A DNA stretch of 64,000 bases from Skeletonema tropicum. Taxonomy: Eukaryota > Bacillariophyta > Thalassiosirophyceae > Thalassiosirales > Thalassiosiraceae. Shown here piece by piece: positions 1 to 10,734 of the stretch; within the stretch, counting starts at the first letter, position 1, and every line of letters begins with the position of its first letter. The notes under the pieces are model-generated. The model did not search any database. It saw only the letters and a list, made by a program, of their open reading frames with translations, and was not told the origin of the DNA. The position numbers were made by a program, and so were the translations under genes. Where the stretch lies: contig CM074136.1 in the NCBI GenBank assembly GCA_037178625.1, positions 1,736,001-1,800,000 on the forward strand, given 5' to 3'.

Positions 1-1693
1 CAAGTCGTCCGAATTTACCCTGTTGTTGAAATCAAACAATTCGTTGAGGGAACAGAAATGAAGGTTAAGCAAGGGTACCTTTCCATCAATTTATTTTTCA
101 ATAGAGAGAGAGAGACATTTCGTTACATACCTCTCCCCAAGTAAAGCACTCGCCCTGATCAGTCAAACAACCAGTATGAAACCCACAAGCACTCAATTGA
201 ACAACTTTCTTTCCACTTAATCTCTCCAACAACTTGGGCGTGTACTGATGTCCTTCTGTATCACCGTGGCCGGCCACACCATTCTCTTTATCTCCCCCTG
301 AGTAGCATTGAAGAAACAGCAAAACATACACATAAGTCCAATGAACTTCAAGAAAAGTTTCCATAACAAACAATCAAGCACAGCACTCCCTCCAAACTAC
401 ATACTTACAAGTATACAAACATCCCTTATTGGTAACAACCGCCGTATGCCGTGACCCACACGCAATATCAATCACACTCAACCCCACAAGCGCCTCCACC
501 CTCCTCGGGGTGGAATGTCCACTCTCACTCCCATGACCCAACTTTCCATACATCCCGCCACCCCACGTGTACAAATCTCCATTGGAGGAGACAGCGGCGG
601 TATGATAACTCCCACAGGTAACATGAGTGATGATTTGTCCGGTGAGGGAATGGGTTAGGCGGGGAACGTACTTCCACCCATTGTCACCGTGACCTAATCG
701 TCCATCATCACCTCTTCCCCAGGTGTATACTTCGCCTTCACCGGTGAGGACGACGGTATGTCCGGATCCACAGGCAATTTGTTTGACACCCACACCACGC
801 AATGCATCGACGTAGGTGGGTTCATCCTGATCGGACGTATCACCAATACCCAATTGACCATCTTCCCCTCGTCCCCAGGAGTAGACGGTAAGTTCTCCAG
901 GATAGGTTATAGAAGAGTATTGGGAATAGTGTATGTTGTTGTGAGACATGTCCATGTGGTGGTTCATCATCATGTGATTGTTGTGGGACATTTCGGATGC
1001 TGCGGCTTGAGAGGATGGTGCTCCGGCGGAACTACTGTAATAATTCTCATTATTGTTGTGTTGCTGTCGATGATGATAGAGATTATTGTTGTTTGGGTTG
1101 TTGTGAAAGTGAACATTATTATCGTGAACATTATCGTGAATGTTGTTGTTCGGGTTGTTGTTGTTGTTGTTTTGCATAATTACATCTTGAGAACTTGTAC
1201 CACTTCCCGTACTCGTGGGTCCCTGTTGTTGTTGTTGCATCATCATCATCATTCTTCCGTTACTATCTCCACTGCCATTCGATGCGGCAACATTATTACT
1301 ACTATTATTGGCAAATGAGGCAGCCGCTGCAGCAAATCGAGCAGTGGATCGTGACGAACCAGAGGAGGAAATTCCAGCGCTGCCAGTATTGTTGTCGTTC
1401 ATGTTGACATCTCCAGCAGCAGCAGCGACGTTGTTATCATAATTGATAGTATTGTTCATGGAGTGCTGCATCGCGTGAAGATTGTGGGTGGGATGAGATG
1501 CTGCCGTGCCTTGATGATGGAGATGATGATGTGCCGCCGCTCCGGCAGCCGATGCAATGTTATTGTTGCTTGCACCACCACCACCACCATTGCTGCTGCC
1601 CCTGCGAGAGGAGGAAGACTCGCGCATCGATTCACCGCCGCGAGTGCTGCTGCTGCGGATTTCGTCGTCGGGGGACGAGCCTTGGCCGCTCAT
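1..1693 (-). CDS. RCC1-repeat protein with low-complexity N-terminus (3' end off the window)
   Basis: Three exons can be read: 1693-409, 297-131 and 19-1, continuing beyond the window. Introns at 408-298 and 130-20 have GT-AG borders, and splicing restores the RCC1 motif LYTWGDKENG and then WGEGKFGRLG. About the first 265 residues are Asn/His/Ser/Gln/Ala/Gly-rich low complexity. After that come regular RCC1 (beta-propeller) units such as YSWGRGEDGQLG, YTWGRGDDGRLG and YTWGGGMYGKLG, each followed by a CGSxHT motif. RCC1 propellers act as Ran exchange factors, chromatin-binding or ubiquitin-ligase-associated scaffolds. At least four to five blades are visible, so this is an RCC1-superfamily scaffold of unknown partner, not demonstrably RCC1 itself. 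The low-complexity part is supported by one continuous frame from the ATG. Confidence 0.85.
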
Positions 1694-2199
1694 ATTGTTG
1701 CTTGGTAATGTTGTGTTGTGGTCGTGCGGGTTTTATGAAAAAAGAGATGTCGTTCGCTGTTTACGATTTCAATTCAGTCGACAGTCGCGAGGCGCTTTCG
1801 CCTGATTTGTGTGTGTTGACGCAGTATGAGAATGTCACTCGTGACTCGCGATGATGCCTCAAAAACTCGCTCAATCAATCTGCAGACTTCTGACCTCAGC
1901 TCAGACAACACAAGCACAAGCACATGCATTCATTCTAATCTGATCTCTAGCAAGCGTCTCTCCCTCTATGCTTTCCTACCTGATCGAGTGTGTCTCCCGA
2001 AGTGATATATATCGTAGAAAACTGTAGTACCCGCTCGACAATCTCACTCATAAACAAAGCAAATGAAAATGTTGTGTTGATGGCTGTCATAAATAATTGA
2101 GAGGTTCTAATATCATCCAGAAATAAGAAGTTGCAAGTTGCAACCCAATCATACAACAACACGGCAAACAGCAACTTCACACATCAACAAAAAAATAAC
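1694..2199. other. Divergent intergenic region
   Basis: Lies between the RCC1 gene (leftward) and the small membrane protein gene (rightward). No convincing coding sequence. It presumably holds both promoters, but no recognisable element was identified. Confidence 0.5.
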
Positions 2200-2511
2200 A
2201 TGCAGGTCACTCTTGACGCACAACGCATCTTACACCTCTTCGCTCTCCTACTAGCCTCATTTTTCATTGCCAAACTGTTACAAGTGAAATTGGAATGGAC
2301 TCCTCTATCAGCGTGGGGATTGGGGATTAGTGTTTCGTGTCAAGTGAGCAATGCAATCATGAAAATCATGGATCCAGAGAGTAGTATTAATAATACTAAC
2401 AGTGCGGATGAGAAGGAAAGGAAGTGGCAGCAAGATAGACAGCGTGAGTTGGAAAAACGAAAGGAGAGGAGAATAGGAGGTGATGGTAATACTGAGAAGA
2501 AGAAGGAATGA
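2200..2511 (+). CDS. Small membrane protein, hypothetical
   Basis: A 103-residue protein when started at the ATG at 2200. The frame stays open upstream, but the sequence there looks like untranslated leader. Residues about 8-30 are hydrophobic (HLFALLLASFFIAKLLQVK) and a second weakly hydrophobic stretch follows. The C-terminal third is highly charged (KERKWQQDRQRELEKRKERR) and likely helical. The layout resembles small organelle or ER membrane proteins with a cytosolic charged tail, but no family was recognised. The coding case rests on this organisation and on the tight fit between neighbouring genes. Confidence 0.5.
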   Translation: MQVTLDAQRILHLFALLLASFFIAKLLQVKLEWTPLSAWGLGISVSCQVSNAIMKIMDPESSINNTNSADEKERKWQQDRQRELEKRKERRIGGDGNTEKKKE

Positions 2512-2604
2512 ATACATTTCTTCTTGATAGATCATAATTTTCATCTACATTGAGGTCAATAATTAAAGAGTACAGCCTCGACAGTCATCTTTACAAAACT
2601 AGGA

Positions 2605-3690
2605 TTACACAATTGCAGGTTCAGTATCACTACCCTCTGCATCTTCTTCCTCATCACCATCGTGACTATCACTAATTGTAAATGTCTGATCTCCACCATC
2701 TCCATCAGCAGCAGCTACTGCATCCTCCTCATCCAATGTCAAATCAAAGTCATCTTCTTCCGCAATGTTATCATTGGATGATTGGGCAGCAGGAGGAGAA
2801 GAAGAATGAAACGTCGAACTACCATCCATCTCAATTTCTCCCGCACCAACATCATTGGCAGTTATCCCCACTGCCTTTTCCTTTGGTCCCCTATTCCTCT
2901 TGATCTGACTGTATACGAGAGCTACTATGCCAAGCAATACAGAGGCAAGTGCAATAATTATAAACGAAAACATGACTTTTCCACCAACAGTCATTGCAGA
3001 GACACCCTGTTGTTTTTGCTTATTTTGATATGATTGAAATCCTCCCTGGGCAAATACATCACTGCGTATTTCACAGTGATCTCCCGACCACCCGTCCCTA
3101 CAGTCGCATTTGGGATGGGGTGCTCCCTCCATAACCTCTTTTTTACATCGTCCATGATTTGTACAAAATTGATGATTTAGAGCAGACATTCCAATGAGAG
3201 ATACGGCACAGAGAGATGTCGATTCGTGTTCACACATTAAACCGGCAAATTTGGTGGCATCGGGAGCGGAACTTTGATTGAGTTGGTCGCAGTCACACAT
3301 CATGTTGCCATTTCCAAAGTTTTTGCAGGTGGATCCGTGGTAACACGAGTGCATGAAGACGCCGGTTGGATCACTTGGTGAATAGCCGATGGAATTTTCA
3401 CAATCTTCGACTTCGATGGTGCATTCGTGTCCGATGAAGCCGTCCATACATTCGCAGTAGTATCCTGATTCATGGGTTTGGAGGCCGAGATGGTCGTGTT
3501 TCGGGTCGAAGGAGGCTACGCCCTCTTTGCAGACGGAGCCGTTCGCACAGTGGAGGGATGGGACTTGTGGACAGGCCATCCATTGTGCAGGCGGTGGTCT
3601 GGGGTTGGCGGCGAGGGCGGAGTGGCCAGTCGCCAACCCTGCAATGAGGATAGCCGATGCTATCGGCGTGGTGAAGGGTTGCATCGTCAT
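2605..3690 (-). CDS. EGF-repeat type I membrane protein
   Basis: A single-exon gene of 361 residues. A signal peptide (about residues 1-27, ending SALAA) is followed by three Cys-rich EGF-like modules. Each ends in the EGF signature: YYCECMDGFIGHEC, then MMCDCDQ...LMCEH, and PKCDCRDGWSGDHCE. A transmembrane helix (MFSFIIIALASVLLGIVALVY, split here as a description of about residues 237-258) is followed by KRNRG as stop-transfer signal. The roughly 95-residue cytoplasmic tail is strongly acidic (DEEDDFDLTLDEEDA). The topology is that of a surface receptor or adhesion protein. The ligand cannot be inferred. It shares a divergent spacer of about 290 bp with the MYND gene at 3980. Confidence 0.85.
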   Translation of the reverse strand: MTMQPFTTPIASAILIAGLATGHSALAANPRPPPAQWMACPQVPSLHCANGSVCKEGVASFDPKHDHLGLQTHESGYYCECMDGFIGHECTIEVEDCENSIGYSPSDPTGVFMHSCYHGSTCKNFGNGNMMCDCDQLNQSSAPDATKFAGLMCEHESTSLCAVSLIGMSALNHQFCTNHGRCKKEVMEGAPHPKCDCRDGWSGDHCEIRSDVFAQGGFQSYQNKQKQQGVSAMTVGGKVMFSFIIIALASVLLGIVALVYSQIKRNRGPKEKAVGITANDVGAGEIEMDGSSTFHSSSPPAAQSSNDNIAEEDDFDLTLDEEDAVAAADGDGGDQTFTISDSHDGDEEEDAEGSDTEPAIV

Positions 3691-3979
3691 GGTCTTTTTT
3701 TTATTTCACTACTGTCATGTTTTGTTTTTTGGCAGCATTTTTTCTTTTCGACCAGCCCTACGCTTCAGCGTAGGAATTAGTAGTCAATATCCCAGGATGG
3801 TTTTGGATTTCGGATCCAACTTTGCTGCATCGACAGTCGCTCCGGGTTCGCGCGATGAGCCACACATTCTCGAAGTATCCTCCTCAATCCTCGCCCTCAA
3901 TGGTATCGCTGGGAACCGTATCGCATTAATTGATATCAACCTTTTCACTCATAAATAATATCTAATATATTCCCTATAC

Positions 3980-5182
3980 ATGACTTCATCATTCCCCATT
4001 GGCAGCAAGGTGATCCTGCAAGATCTCGTCAAGGGGGCACAGTACAACGGGATGAAGGGTACCGTGAACTCGTCACCCGATCCCACCACGTCGCGGCAGA
4101 ATATTTATGTGCATGCTGCCAACAAAACTTTGGCCGTCAAGCCCATCAATCTTCGGCACGAACCTCGAGAGCTAGCATCGCTTAGCATAGAGGAGATGTC
4201 GTCTTTGCTCTTTCATGTCAAAAAGGCAAAGTCGGATGAAATTACTACAATAATTAATATCCAGGCAAGTGGAGAGATAGGAGTAGCCACAGGTGTAGGT
4301 GAGTGTCCTACTGACCTTGCTCAACTACTTGCAGAGGCCGAATCAAAAGAAGGTGCGTTTACTGCCAAGTGTATTGAGGCATGTAAAAACGGCCCCTCAA
4401 GCTTGAAGGAGAAATTACCTCCATCTGATTATCTAAAGGGACGGTACAAACAACACGCAAAAAGGGATGCGAAAGAGGAAGGGAAACAGCGTTGCAACAG
4501 GTGTGGAAAGACTAATGTCAAACTTGCAAAGTGTGCGAGGTGCCTATCCGCATTCTACTGCAGTAAAATATGCCAAGAGACGGATCACGCTACCCACAAG
4601 AAGGAGTGCAAGAATCTCCTGAAACAAAGGGTTAAAGCAGCCAGTAATGATGTTGATAACATGGCCATCAATGGTGGCGGCGGCGATGCTGTTAACGTTC
4701 CTCGTATTGGAGTGGCTCTCTCTGAAAGTATTACGGGAGTTCATGGAGAGGTTATTTGCCATTTGCCATGCTGGATTGTTGAGGATATACCCGCAGATGA
4801 CGAGATGACACGCCTACGCAGGAGTCTAGATGCTAGGGCTAATGTTACTCGTTCAATCCGGTACTTCTTCAAGGTGTACCGATCGAGTGTAGAGGCAGCA
4901 AAAAGTCTTTCTTTGAATGATATTGGGGACATGTGTTTAGATGCCATGCTTCTATATTGGATGAAATGCCCAGGCGTTCGAAGAGTGTATGCTGAAGAGG
5001 CAACCTCTGGGAAGTTTACTTTGCAATTTGTGACATATACGAAGAAGCCTGATGGTTGGAGCATTGCTGGTTTTGAAGATCGCTTTGAGAAAATCATGGA
5101 GGGAGATTGGCCCAGCGGAAGTACGGGAGAAAGAATAGTAACGAATCAGAAGGGCAGGAAGAAGGGAGAGAATAGAAGTTGA
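3980..5182 (+). CDS. MYND zinc-finger protein
   Basis: A single-exon gene of 400 residues starting at the ATG at 3980. The N-terminal 55 residues (GSKVILQDLVKGAQYNGMKG) resemble the small beta-barrel module often placed before MYND fingers in diatom proteins. The MYND finger is at about residues 171-212: CNRCGKTNVKLAKCARC, then FYCSKICQ and HKKEC, giving the full C4-C2HC ligand set. MYND domains bind proline-rich peptides and serve as protein-interaction modules, commonly in transcriptional co-regulators. The C-terminal 200 residues are not recognised. A second MYND gene lies just downstream in opposite orientation, so the two genes converge. Confidence 0.8.
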   Translation: MTSSFPIGSKVILQDLVKGAQYNGMKGTVNSSPDPTTSRQNIYVHAANKTLAVKPINLRHEPRELASLSIEEMSSLLFHVKKAKSDEITTIINIQASGEIGVATGVGECPTDLAQLLAEAESKEGAFTAKCIEACKNGPSSLKEKLPPSDYLKGRYKQHAKRDAKEEGKQRCNRCGKTNVKLAKCARCLSAFYCSKICQETDHATHKKECKNLLKQRVKAASNDVDNMAINGGGGDAVNVPRIGVALSESITGVHGEVICHLPCWIVEDIPADDEMTRLRRSLDARANVTRSIRYFFKVYRSSVEAAKSLSLNDIGDMCLDAMLLYWMKCPGVRRVYAEEATSGKFTLQFVTYTKKPDGWSIAGFEDRFEKIMEGDWPSGSTGERIVTNQKGRKKGENRS

Positions 5183-5400
5183 AAAGGGTGATGAAGAGAG
5201 GACACAATCAGACAGCGAGTCGGATACAGGCTCAGACGAAGTTGAGGACAATGATCAAAACTGTCGCCGGAAGCGGAGCCAGCAATAAAACAACAAATGT
5301 GGGAAAAGAAGCAATATAAGATCTTCCCGGGCGGGCCGGGGAGCGAGAGAATTATAGATATATATATGCATGATCATGCTCGTCGTAACACACTTGTGAC

Positions 5401-6323
5401 CTATGGTACGACCTTCAAGTCTCTAGCTCTAGCTGCACGCTTTGCCGCCTCCCTATGAGGACTTTTCGTCTCATTCACAGCAGCCTGGTGCCCACGAAGA
5501 GCTGCAGCAAAGTCTTCTTTGCAGACCATTTCACATTGATACAATTTCTTGACACTTTCCAATGAATTGTCATCACCAAGCTTGGCGCCGATGATGAAAT
5601 GTTTTGCTGCTCTCTCGTAATTGCCCTTGGTCACCTCATGAGCTCCAAGTTGGCACCTAGCTTCCAGGTGCCCGCCAATGGCAGCCTGTCCCATGTGATA
5701 AACATTCTTTTCTCGTCCTTTTCGACACCTCTACCCTTGCGATACATGATTGATAAGTCGTAGTGTGCTCTCGCATTACCCAACTCAACTGCCCTTGTCA
5801 AATATTCAAACGCACGTTTGTAGTCCCCCTTCACGTAGCACTTCGTGCCCGCTTCCTTCAGTGCGACCGGATCATTTGCCTTAACTCGTTTCATCAGTAG
5901 TATCTCATTTTCTTCCGGTGATGTTGTAGGCTCTCGACAGAAGGGGCACTTAATTTCCAGCTTCGCTTCGATCTCTCGCATCTGATTGGCATAAGTGCAT
6001 CCATCACGCACGTATTGAAGGCAACATCCCGTCACACTGTATTCATAATAATCAAGTGGGATAGGTATCAAACAAATCGGGCAGTCCCCAAGATGCGTGC
6101 TCTCCGGTTGCTTGAATAAAATTTCATCTAATTCAGCCGCTCGCTTCTTACACGCTCGCTTGTGTTTCGACCAATGCTGTCTTTGACATTTGGTGCCGCA
6201 GTATTTAACGAGATAGCAAGCGGTGCACTTCTTCAAATCAACGCCATCGTTTTCAGAAATGCCGCAGGAAGCACAACATGATGTTGTTGTGTCCGCTTCA
6301 TTGCCATCATCATCTGCACTCAT
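5401..6323 (-). pseudogene. MYND/RING-like/Sel1-repeat protein, frameshifted
   Basis: The first frame (6323 to about 5712) encodes a MYND finger at residues about 17-58 (CCASCGISE, CTACYLVKYCGTKC, HKRAC). Next comes a second Cys cluster (CPICLIPIP...CPFCREP), RING-like, at about 80-125, and then Sel1/TPR-like repeats (AGTKCYVKGDYKRAFEYL, YDLSIMYRKGRGVEKDEK). The Sel1 repeats continue in another frame (GQAAIGGHLEARCQLGAHEV, NYERAAKHFIIGAKLGDDNS) down to the stop at 5401. The two frames meet at an A-run on the coding strand (T-run at 5708-5711 on the given strand). One extra A there would make the repeat continuous. This is either a real 1-nt deletion that breaks the gene or a sequencing error; no splice signals suit an intron. 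The MYND-RING-Sel1 architecture is common and multicopy in diatoms. Confidence 0.75.
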
Positions 6324-6830
6324 TTGCGATGAATTCTATTGAATATTATTTGATCGGACAACTTTTGGTGGACCTCTCTTCTCTCAACTGGATATATCTA
6401 TTCAGTTACTAACCGCTCTCTGGTGGATCGATGATGTTGTCAAACAATACCATACTAGGCCGCCCATTCTTTGTATGCATATGTATTGCATAGGATAGGC
6501 GAGGAGTACTGATGAGGGGGTGTTAATGGGAGTCCATCATCATTGCGACTTTATCAATTCCTTTGTACATTGATTCTCTACGTGCGAAGGAACTACTACT
6601 CATAAATCCGCCAGGAGGTCTCATTGGATCTTGATTCACGATTTTGATTTTGAAGAAGATGGAAGATGGAAGATGGTGTGCTTGATTGAAGGAATTCAAC
6701 ACAATACTAAGTTAATCATAACAGAAATTGATTAGTTATCTACGACACTAATCTGGACCTGCTTCGGTACTTACATGCACGGTCTTTATATTGTCAAAAA
6801 GGTTTCTTGAGAACTCTCTTTCAATCGACC
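6324..6830. other. Divergent intergenic region
   Basis: No coding sequence seen. It separates the divergent MYND/Sel1 gene and the cytochrome b561-like gene. A short purine-rich repeat (gaagatggaagatggaagat) lies near 6655-6675. Confidence 0.5.
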
Positions 6831-8069
6831 ATGAAATCTAATTACCTTTTACCTCTTGTGGTGGCGACGGCGCTGATAGCAGCTGTCGTGAGTGACGACT
6901 GCACCTCCTCTTACACGCAAATGCCTCACGGCCAAATCCCTTACGAGAACGACGGGGGCTGCTTCTTCTGTGCCAAGTTTAGAGGTTCGACCTATCCAAT
7001 CTCTGATCTAGGCGAACTTTCTCTCCATTGTCAGCAAATGTGTGACAATGACCCAAAATGCACTGCCTATACAATCGCTCGAGAGGCCACTCTTCATGCG
7101 CACGAATATTATTGGGGATCCGCTGCCAATTGCTGTCTAGAGAGGGAGGAGCATCCGCCAGAAATTTTTATTGATGCTCAAAACAGTGATGAACCCAACA
7201 CATGCGAAAAGGAAGCAATGTGTTGGACTCGGTATGAGAAGGAACAGTCTTCTGCATGTGATAAGAATGAGAAGAAGTCGAAGTCAAAGCAGAAGATGTC
7301 AAATGTATGCGAGCCAATCTGGAAGGCGAGGAAAATCAATGATAAGAAAAAGAAAAAACACGTTGACTTTATAAAGAATGGTTGTCCATACAAAAGCAAA
7401 ACGTTCAAATCCATGTTGAAAGAAGCATACCAACAATGCAAGGCGGAAGTAGAAGCTGAGGTTGATGGTCAAAATGTGCAGCAAACGACACAACAAGTAT
7501 CTTTCCAAAATATTGGTGGAAAGCGTTCTGCATGGGTAGCGCACGGGGTCATCGCTTTGATCGCTTTTGGAATACTAGCTCCACTATCTGCTTTCGGTCC
7601 ATCATTTCCAAGTTTAATTCCAACTGAGGCATATACAGCAATACATGTCACGACATTTGTATTGTCCTTTGTTACTGTTTCCATAGCTTTACAAACGAAG
7701 AAGGAATTAGTAGATGATGATGTCAGTGATTTGAAGGAGAAGCACCAGCTCGTTGGGCTTGCATTGCTTCTTTTAGTTTGCTTACAGACATTGGGATGGA
7801 TACACCACGATCAAAAGAGTGATTTGGCTCGCAAATTGATCACAGGTGCTGGATTGGTTGCGTTTGTATTTGGCGCATACGAGGTTGTAACTGGTTGTTC
7901 TATATTTGCAAAACATTACATTAGTGCGGATTGGGGGCAGGTGTATCTGGGCTATATAGCTTGGCTAATGCTCATGATCGTAGGGGGCAAATTAGTGATG
8001 AAATATCGAGGGGGCAAAACAAGAATTGAATACGCTCAAGTTCATTCGAAAGCCTTTGAGCTGACATAA
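6831..8069 (+). CDS. Secreted PAN-like domain fused to cytochrome b561-like membrane domain
   Basis: A 412-residue single-exon protein started at the ATG at 6831, because MKSNYLLPLVVATALIAAVV is a clear signal peptide. Residues about 25-140 are Cys-rich (CFFCAKFRG, HCQQMCDNDPKCTAYTI, CCLERE), matching the PAN/apple pattern of paired cysteines around a short helix. A Lys-rich linker follows. The C-terminal 190 residues hold about five helices with histidines placed as in cytochrome b561/ferric-reductase-like electron carriers: VAHGVIALIAFG, AIHVTTFVLS, KHQLVGLALL and GWIHHDQKS. If it binds haem it would move electrons across a membrane, perhaps in surface iron or redox chemistry. The family call is inferred from the His pattern and topology. 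Confidence 0.65.
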   Translation: MKSNYLLPLVVATALIAAVVSDDCTSSYTQMPHGQIPYENDGGCFFCAKFRGSTYPISDLGELSLHCQQMCDNDPKCTAYTIAREATLHAHEYYWGSAANCCLEREEHPPEIFIDAQNSDEPNTCEKEAMCWTRYEKEQSSACDKNEKKSKSKQKMSNVCEPIWKARKINDKKKKKHVDFIKNGCPYKSKTFKSMLKEAYQQCKAEVEAEVDGQNVQQTTQQVSFQNIGGKRSAWVAHGVIALIAFGILAPLSAFGPSFPSLIPTEAYTAIHVTTFVLSFVTVSIALQTKKELVDDDVSDLKEKHQLVGLALLLLVCLQTLGWIHHDQKSDLARKLITGAGLVAFVFGAYEVVTGCSIFAKHYISADWGQVYLGYIAWLMLMIVGGKLVMKYRGGKTRIEYAQVHSKAFELT

Positions 8070-8149
8070 CTCTGAAATGCGCACTCGTATATGTGGAAAG
8101 ATATTTAAAAGCTTTCAGTAGTATAGATTATTGGTTTGAAACTAGGTTT

Positions 8150-10249
8150 TCAGGATTTCTCTGCTGTAGTGGGTGCTGATGAAATACTTTGGCCTTGCTT
8201 AATGACAGCAAAGTCTACCAACGGAGGTAGCAGTTTTGCCCATTTTTCAGTCGTATCTTGGATGTCTGCTGTCGTTGTCAAAATCACATCCGATGCACCG
8301 TTTTCTACTGCTTCCAACTCTGCTGATATACCAACTTCATCAGCCACCGCCACCACTTCTACTGCCATATTGAGGATTTCTTTGTTAACGCGGTCAACTT
8401 CGTCAAGAAGTATAACTGGCGGTTCCTCTCTTGGCTCGTCTGCCAAATCAAAGGTGTCAAAATGTATCGCCACACTTTTCTTTGCCCTTACAGCTTGGTG
8501 GATCTTCACTGCCTCTGCGGGATTACAATGTGACTCGCGCATAAACCAGTTAGGCTCGTAAGCACCAATGGGTATCGCAGCCAAGTCAAATGGCCCGAGA
8601 CGGTCTCCAATCATGTGGTGAAGAGGAAACTCGGGTGGAAGGCCAGTGTCACCAGCAAAGTAGAAAGAATGTGTTTTCGAAGGGAACTCACCATGTTGCG
8701 ATGAGGCGGGTGTCGCATGAACTGCATAGGAGCACCACAATCGTCTGTTCCTGTCAAAAGGCGTTCGGCTGCACCAATGCTGAGCGGGTGCACATGTTAT
8801 CACGAGAGAGTTCTTCTCTGACATATGTTCTGTATCTGATCCATCCCACCTTCTTTCTCCAGATTTATCAAAAGGACGGACTAATCCTTCTATTTCTGGT
8901 GATGCCGAAATAGAGTATTTGCTCAGTCGCACAGCTTCCCACCACTCGAGCTCTACAATGTGTTCTGGATTCACACCAGCTTTGTCCATCAACCAAGACT
9001 TGATACCCAATGGAACTACCCAAAACTTGACCTTATTCTTGTCAATCAACTCGCATACTGACCAATAGTCTAAATGATCCATGTGATCATGGCTTATCAC
9101 GACACAATCCACAGGGTTAGGCAAATCATCGACACCGAATGATGGTGGCTCATTTCGTCTAACTGGACCGGCATAGTTTGAAAAATGAGGGTCTGTGAGA
9201 ACTGTAAAGTTGCCTGGGCACTTGACGAGGGTTGTTGAATGACCTATCCAAGTCAGATCAATCGTTTCACTCTCGTTATTGTTGTTGTCTGCATTTGATT
9301 CAGTATCTTCTGATGATCTGTGAATCGAGTCGTAGGCTTGGAGAGATGGTGCTACAGCAGCGACAGTTTCAGCATTTTTATTATTGATCTTCTGTATACC
9401 AGTAGACTTGTCCTCATCATATGCACCACCGTCTACAATACCAAAGGCTTCCAACGTTCGAAATAATCCACCAAACTTCCACCGAAGAAAGTTCACGAGA
9501 CCATTTTCCCCATTCGATTTTTCAGAGCTCCAAGGATTTACAAAACGGCCGGTGATAGGATCTCGTGATGTCTTTGGATAGCCTTCTGCGTCAAACCATG
9601 AATTTTGGGCTGGTTCAGTGAGAGTGATTCCCTTCCATTTCGTATTGCCACCAGATGCTATTGATTTATAACTCGCCCTTCCACTTCCAGTGCTATTATT
9701 GACATCATCAGTAGTAGCGTTCAATGCTAATAAATATTGTTGCCTTGCCAGTTTTCTCCTGGTATATATTCGCTTCTTGGCATTATAATGAGATATTATG
9801 TTGTTCTTTCCTCGTCCCATTTTTCGCTGCATACTTTTGACGAATGATGAGTATTTCTTGGCAGAGCGGTTGATAATTATGGAGTTTCCAATGGCGGCGT
9901 GAGCGCGCTGTCGAGCAAGTTTACGCTGTTCCTTTTCCGATCTTTTAAGTGATTGCAGTCGTTGACGAAAGGTCAATAATCCATCTTGCCACCGTGTTTG
10001 GAGCTTGACCGTAAGGTGCTTCCGATATTTTCTATGGTTCGTGTTGAAGAGCTCTTTGAGAAACTTGGCCGATTCCGATAGTGAGTCCGGGAGGAAGAGG
10101 TAGGTACGACGTTGTATGGCTTGGTGGAGTTGCTGGTTTGACTGACCTCTGCGACATTTCCAGATGCTCCTTGAATGTGGTGGTAGAGAGGCAGTGGCAC
10201 TCTCAACCAGACGGCAAGAGCACAAGATATGAGCTGGAGTTCGCAACAT
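8150..10249 (-). CDS. NAPE-PLD-like metallo-beta-lactamase-fold hydrolase
   Basis: Start taken at the ATG at 10249, giving 699 residues; the open frame extends eight codons upstream without an ATG. The N-terminal 250 residues are basic and unrecognised, and the first 35 could be an organelle presequence. The C-terminal half is a metallo-beta-lactamase fold: TWIGHSTTLVK, LTDPHFS, the metal motif HDHMDH at about residues 387-392, PAQHWCSRTP, FAGDTG and AIHFDTF. TWIGHST, DPHFS, PAQHW and the late GAYEP/H motifs are those of the N-acylphosphatidylethanolamine-hydrolysing phospholipase D group. The known members are near 400 residues, so this one carries a long extension. Lipid hydrolysis is the best guess for function; the substrate is not provable here. 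Confidence 0.8.
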   Translation of the reverse strand: MLRTPAHILCSCRLVESATASLPPHSRSIWKCRRGQSNQQLHQAIQRRTYLFLPDSLSESAKFLKELFNTNHRKYRKHLTVKLQTRWQDGLLTFRQRLQSLKRSEKEQRKLARQRAHAAIGNSIIINRSAKKYSSFVKSMQRKMGRGKNNIISHYNAKKRIYTRRKLARQQYLLALNATTDDVNNSTGSGRASYKSIASGGNTKWKGITLTEPAQNSWFDAEGYPKTSRDPITGRFVNPWSSEKSNGENGLVNFLRWKFGGLFRTLEAFGIVDGGAYDEDKSTGIQKINNKNAETVAAVAPSLQAYDSIHRSSEDTESNADNNNNESETIDLTWIGHSTTLVKCPGNFTVLTDPHFSNYAGPVRRNEPPSFGVDDLPNPVDCVVISHDHMDHLDYWSVCELIDKNKVKFWVVPLGIKSWLMDKAGVNPEHIVELEWWEAVRLSKYSISASPEIEGLVRPFDKSGERRWDGSDTEHMSEKNSLVITCAPAQHWCSRTPFDRNRRLWCSYAVHATPASSQHGEFPSKTHSFYFAGDTGLPPEFPLHHMIGDRLGPFDLAAIPIGAYEPNWFMRESHCNPAEAVKIHQAVRAKKSVAIHFDTFDLADEPREEPPVILLDEVDRVNKEILNMAVEVVAVADEVGISAELEAVENGASDVILTTTADIQDTTEKWAKLLPPLVDFAVIKQGQSISSAPTTAEKS

Positions 10250-10734
10250 GGTATAGATGCTTAAATAATGCAACGACGCAGCTCAACCACACGCTTCTAG
10301 CAGCGCGACTCTAATATGTGCTTCTCCTGGGTATCCGGCCGTGATTCTGCCTATTGCCTGCTACCAGTTCATTTGCATTTGCTCCTACACAGAGCAAAGC
10401 CTTTGCCGTTCGTACCTACTACTTATCCACGCACCATTTTGACAAAGATTTTGGCCACCCATTTTGTGAGATTTTTTGCGGGAAACTATCGCCAATTATC
10501 GCTGAGTGGGAAAACCGTTTCATTTTCTGGCTTTCGCACGAAGCACAAAACCCGCCAAGTGCAGCAAAGCACGAGTCAATTCAAATTGAAATTGGCTTGT
10601 TGATGGCGCTGGCAACACAGTGGTTCATTAAATCGGAATTCCTTGCGCCAATCAACGACGGAGAAGCAGCAAGAAGGTGGTGGTGACCGCATTAAGAGCT
10701 CGCCCTCCGAAGAAGTCGACACAAGATAGATATA

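Noticed and set aside
758..1854. Long open frames on the plus strand opposite the RCC1 low-complexity region
   Set aside because: They translate as Val/Ile/Cys/His runs that mirror the Asn/His/Ser codons of the real gene on the other strand.
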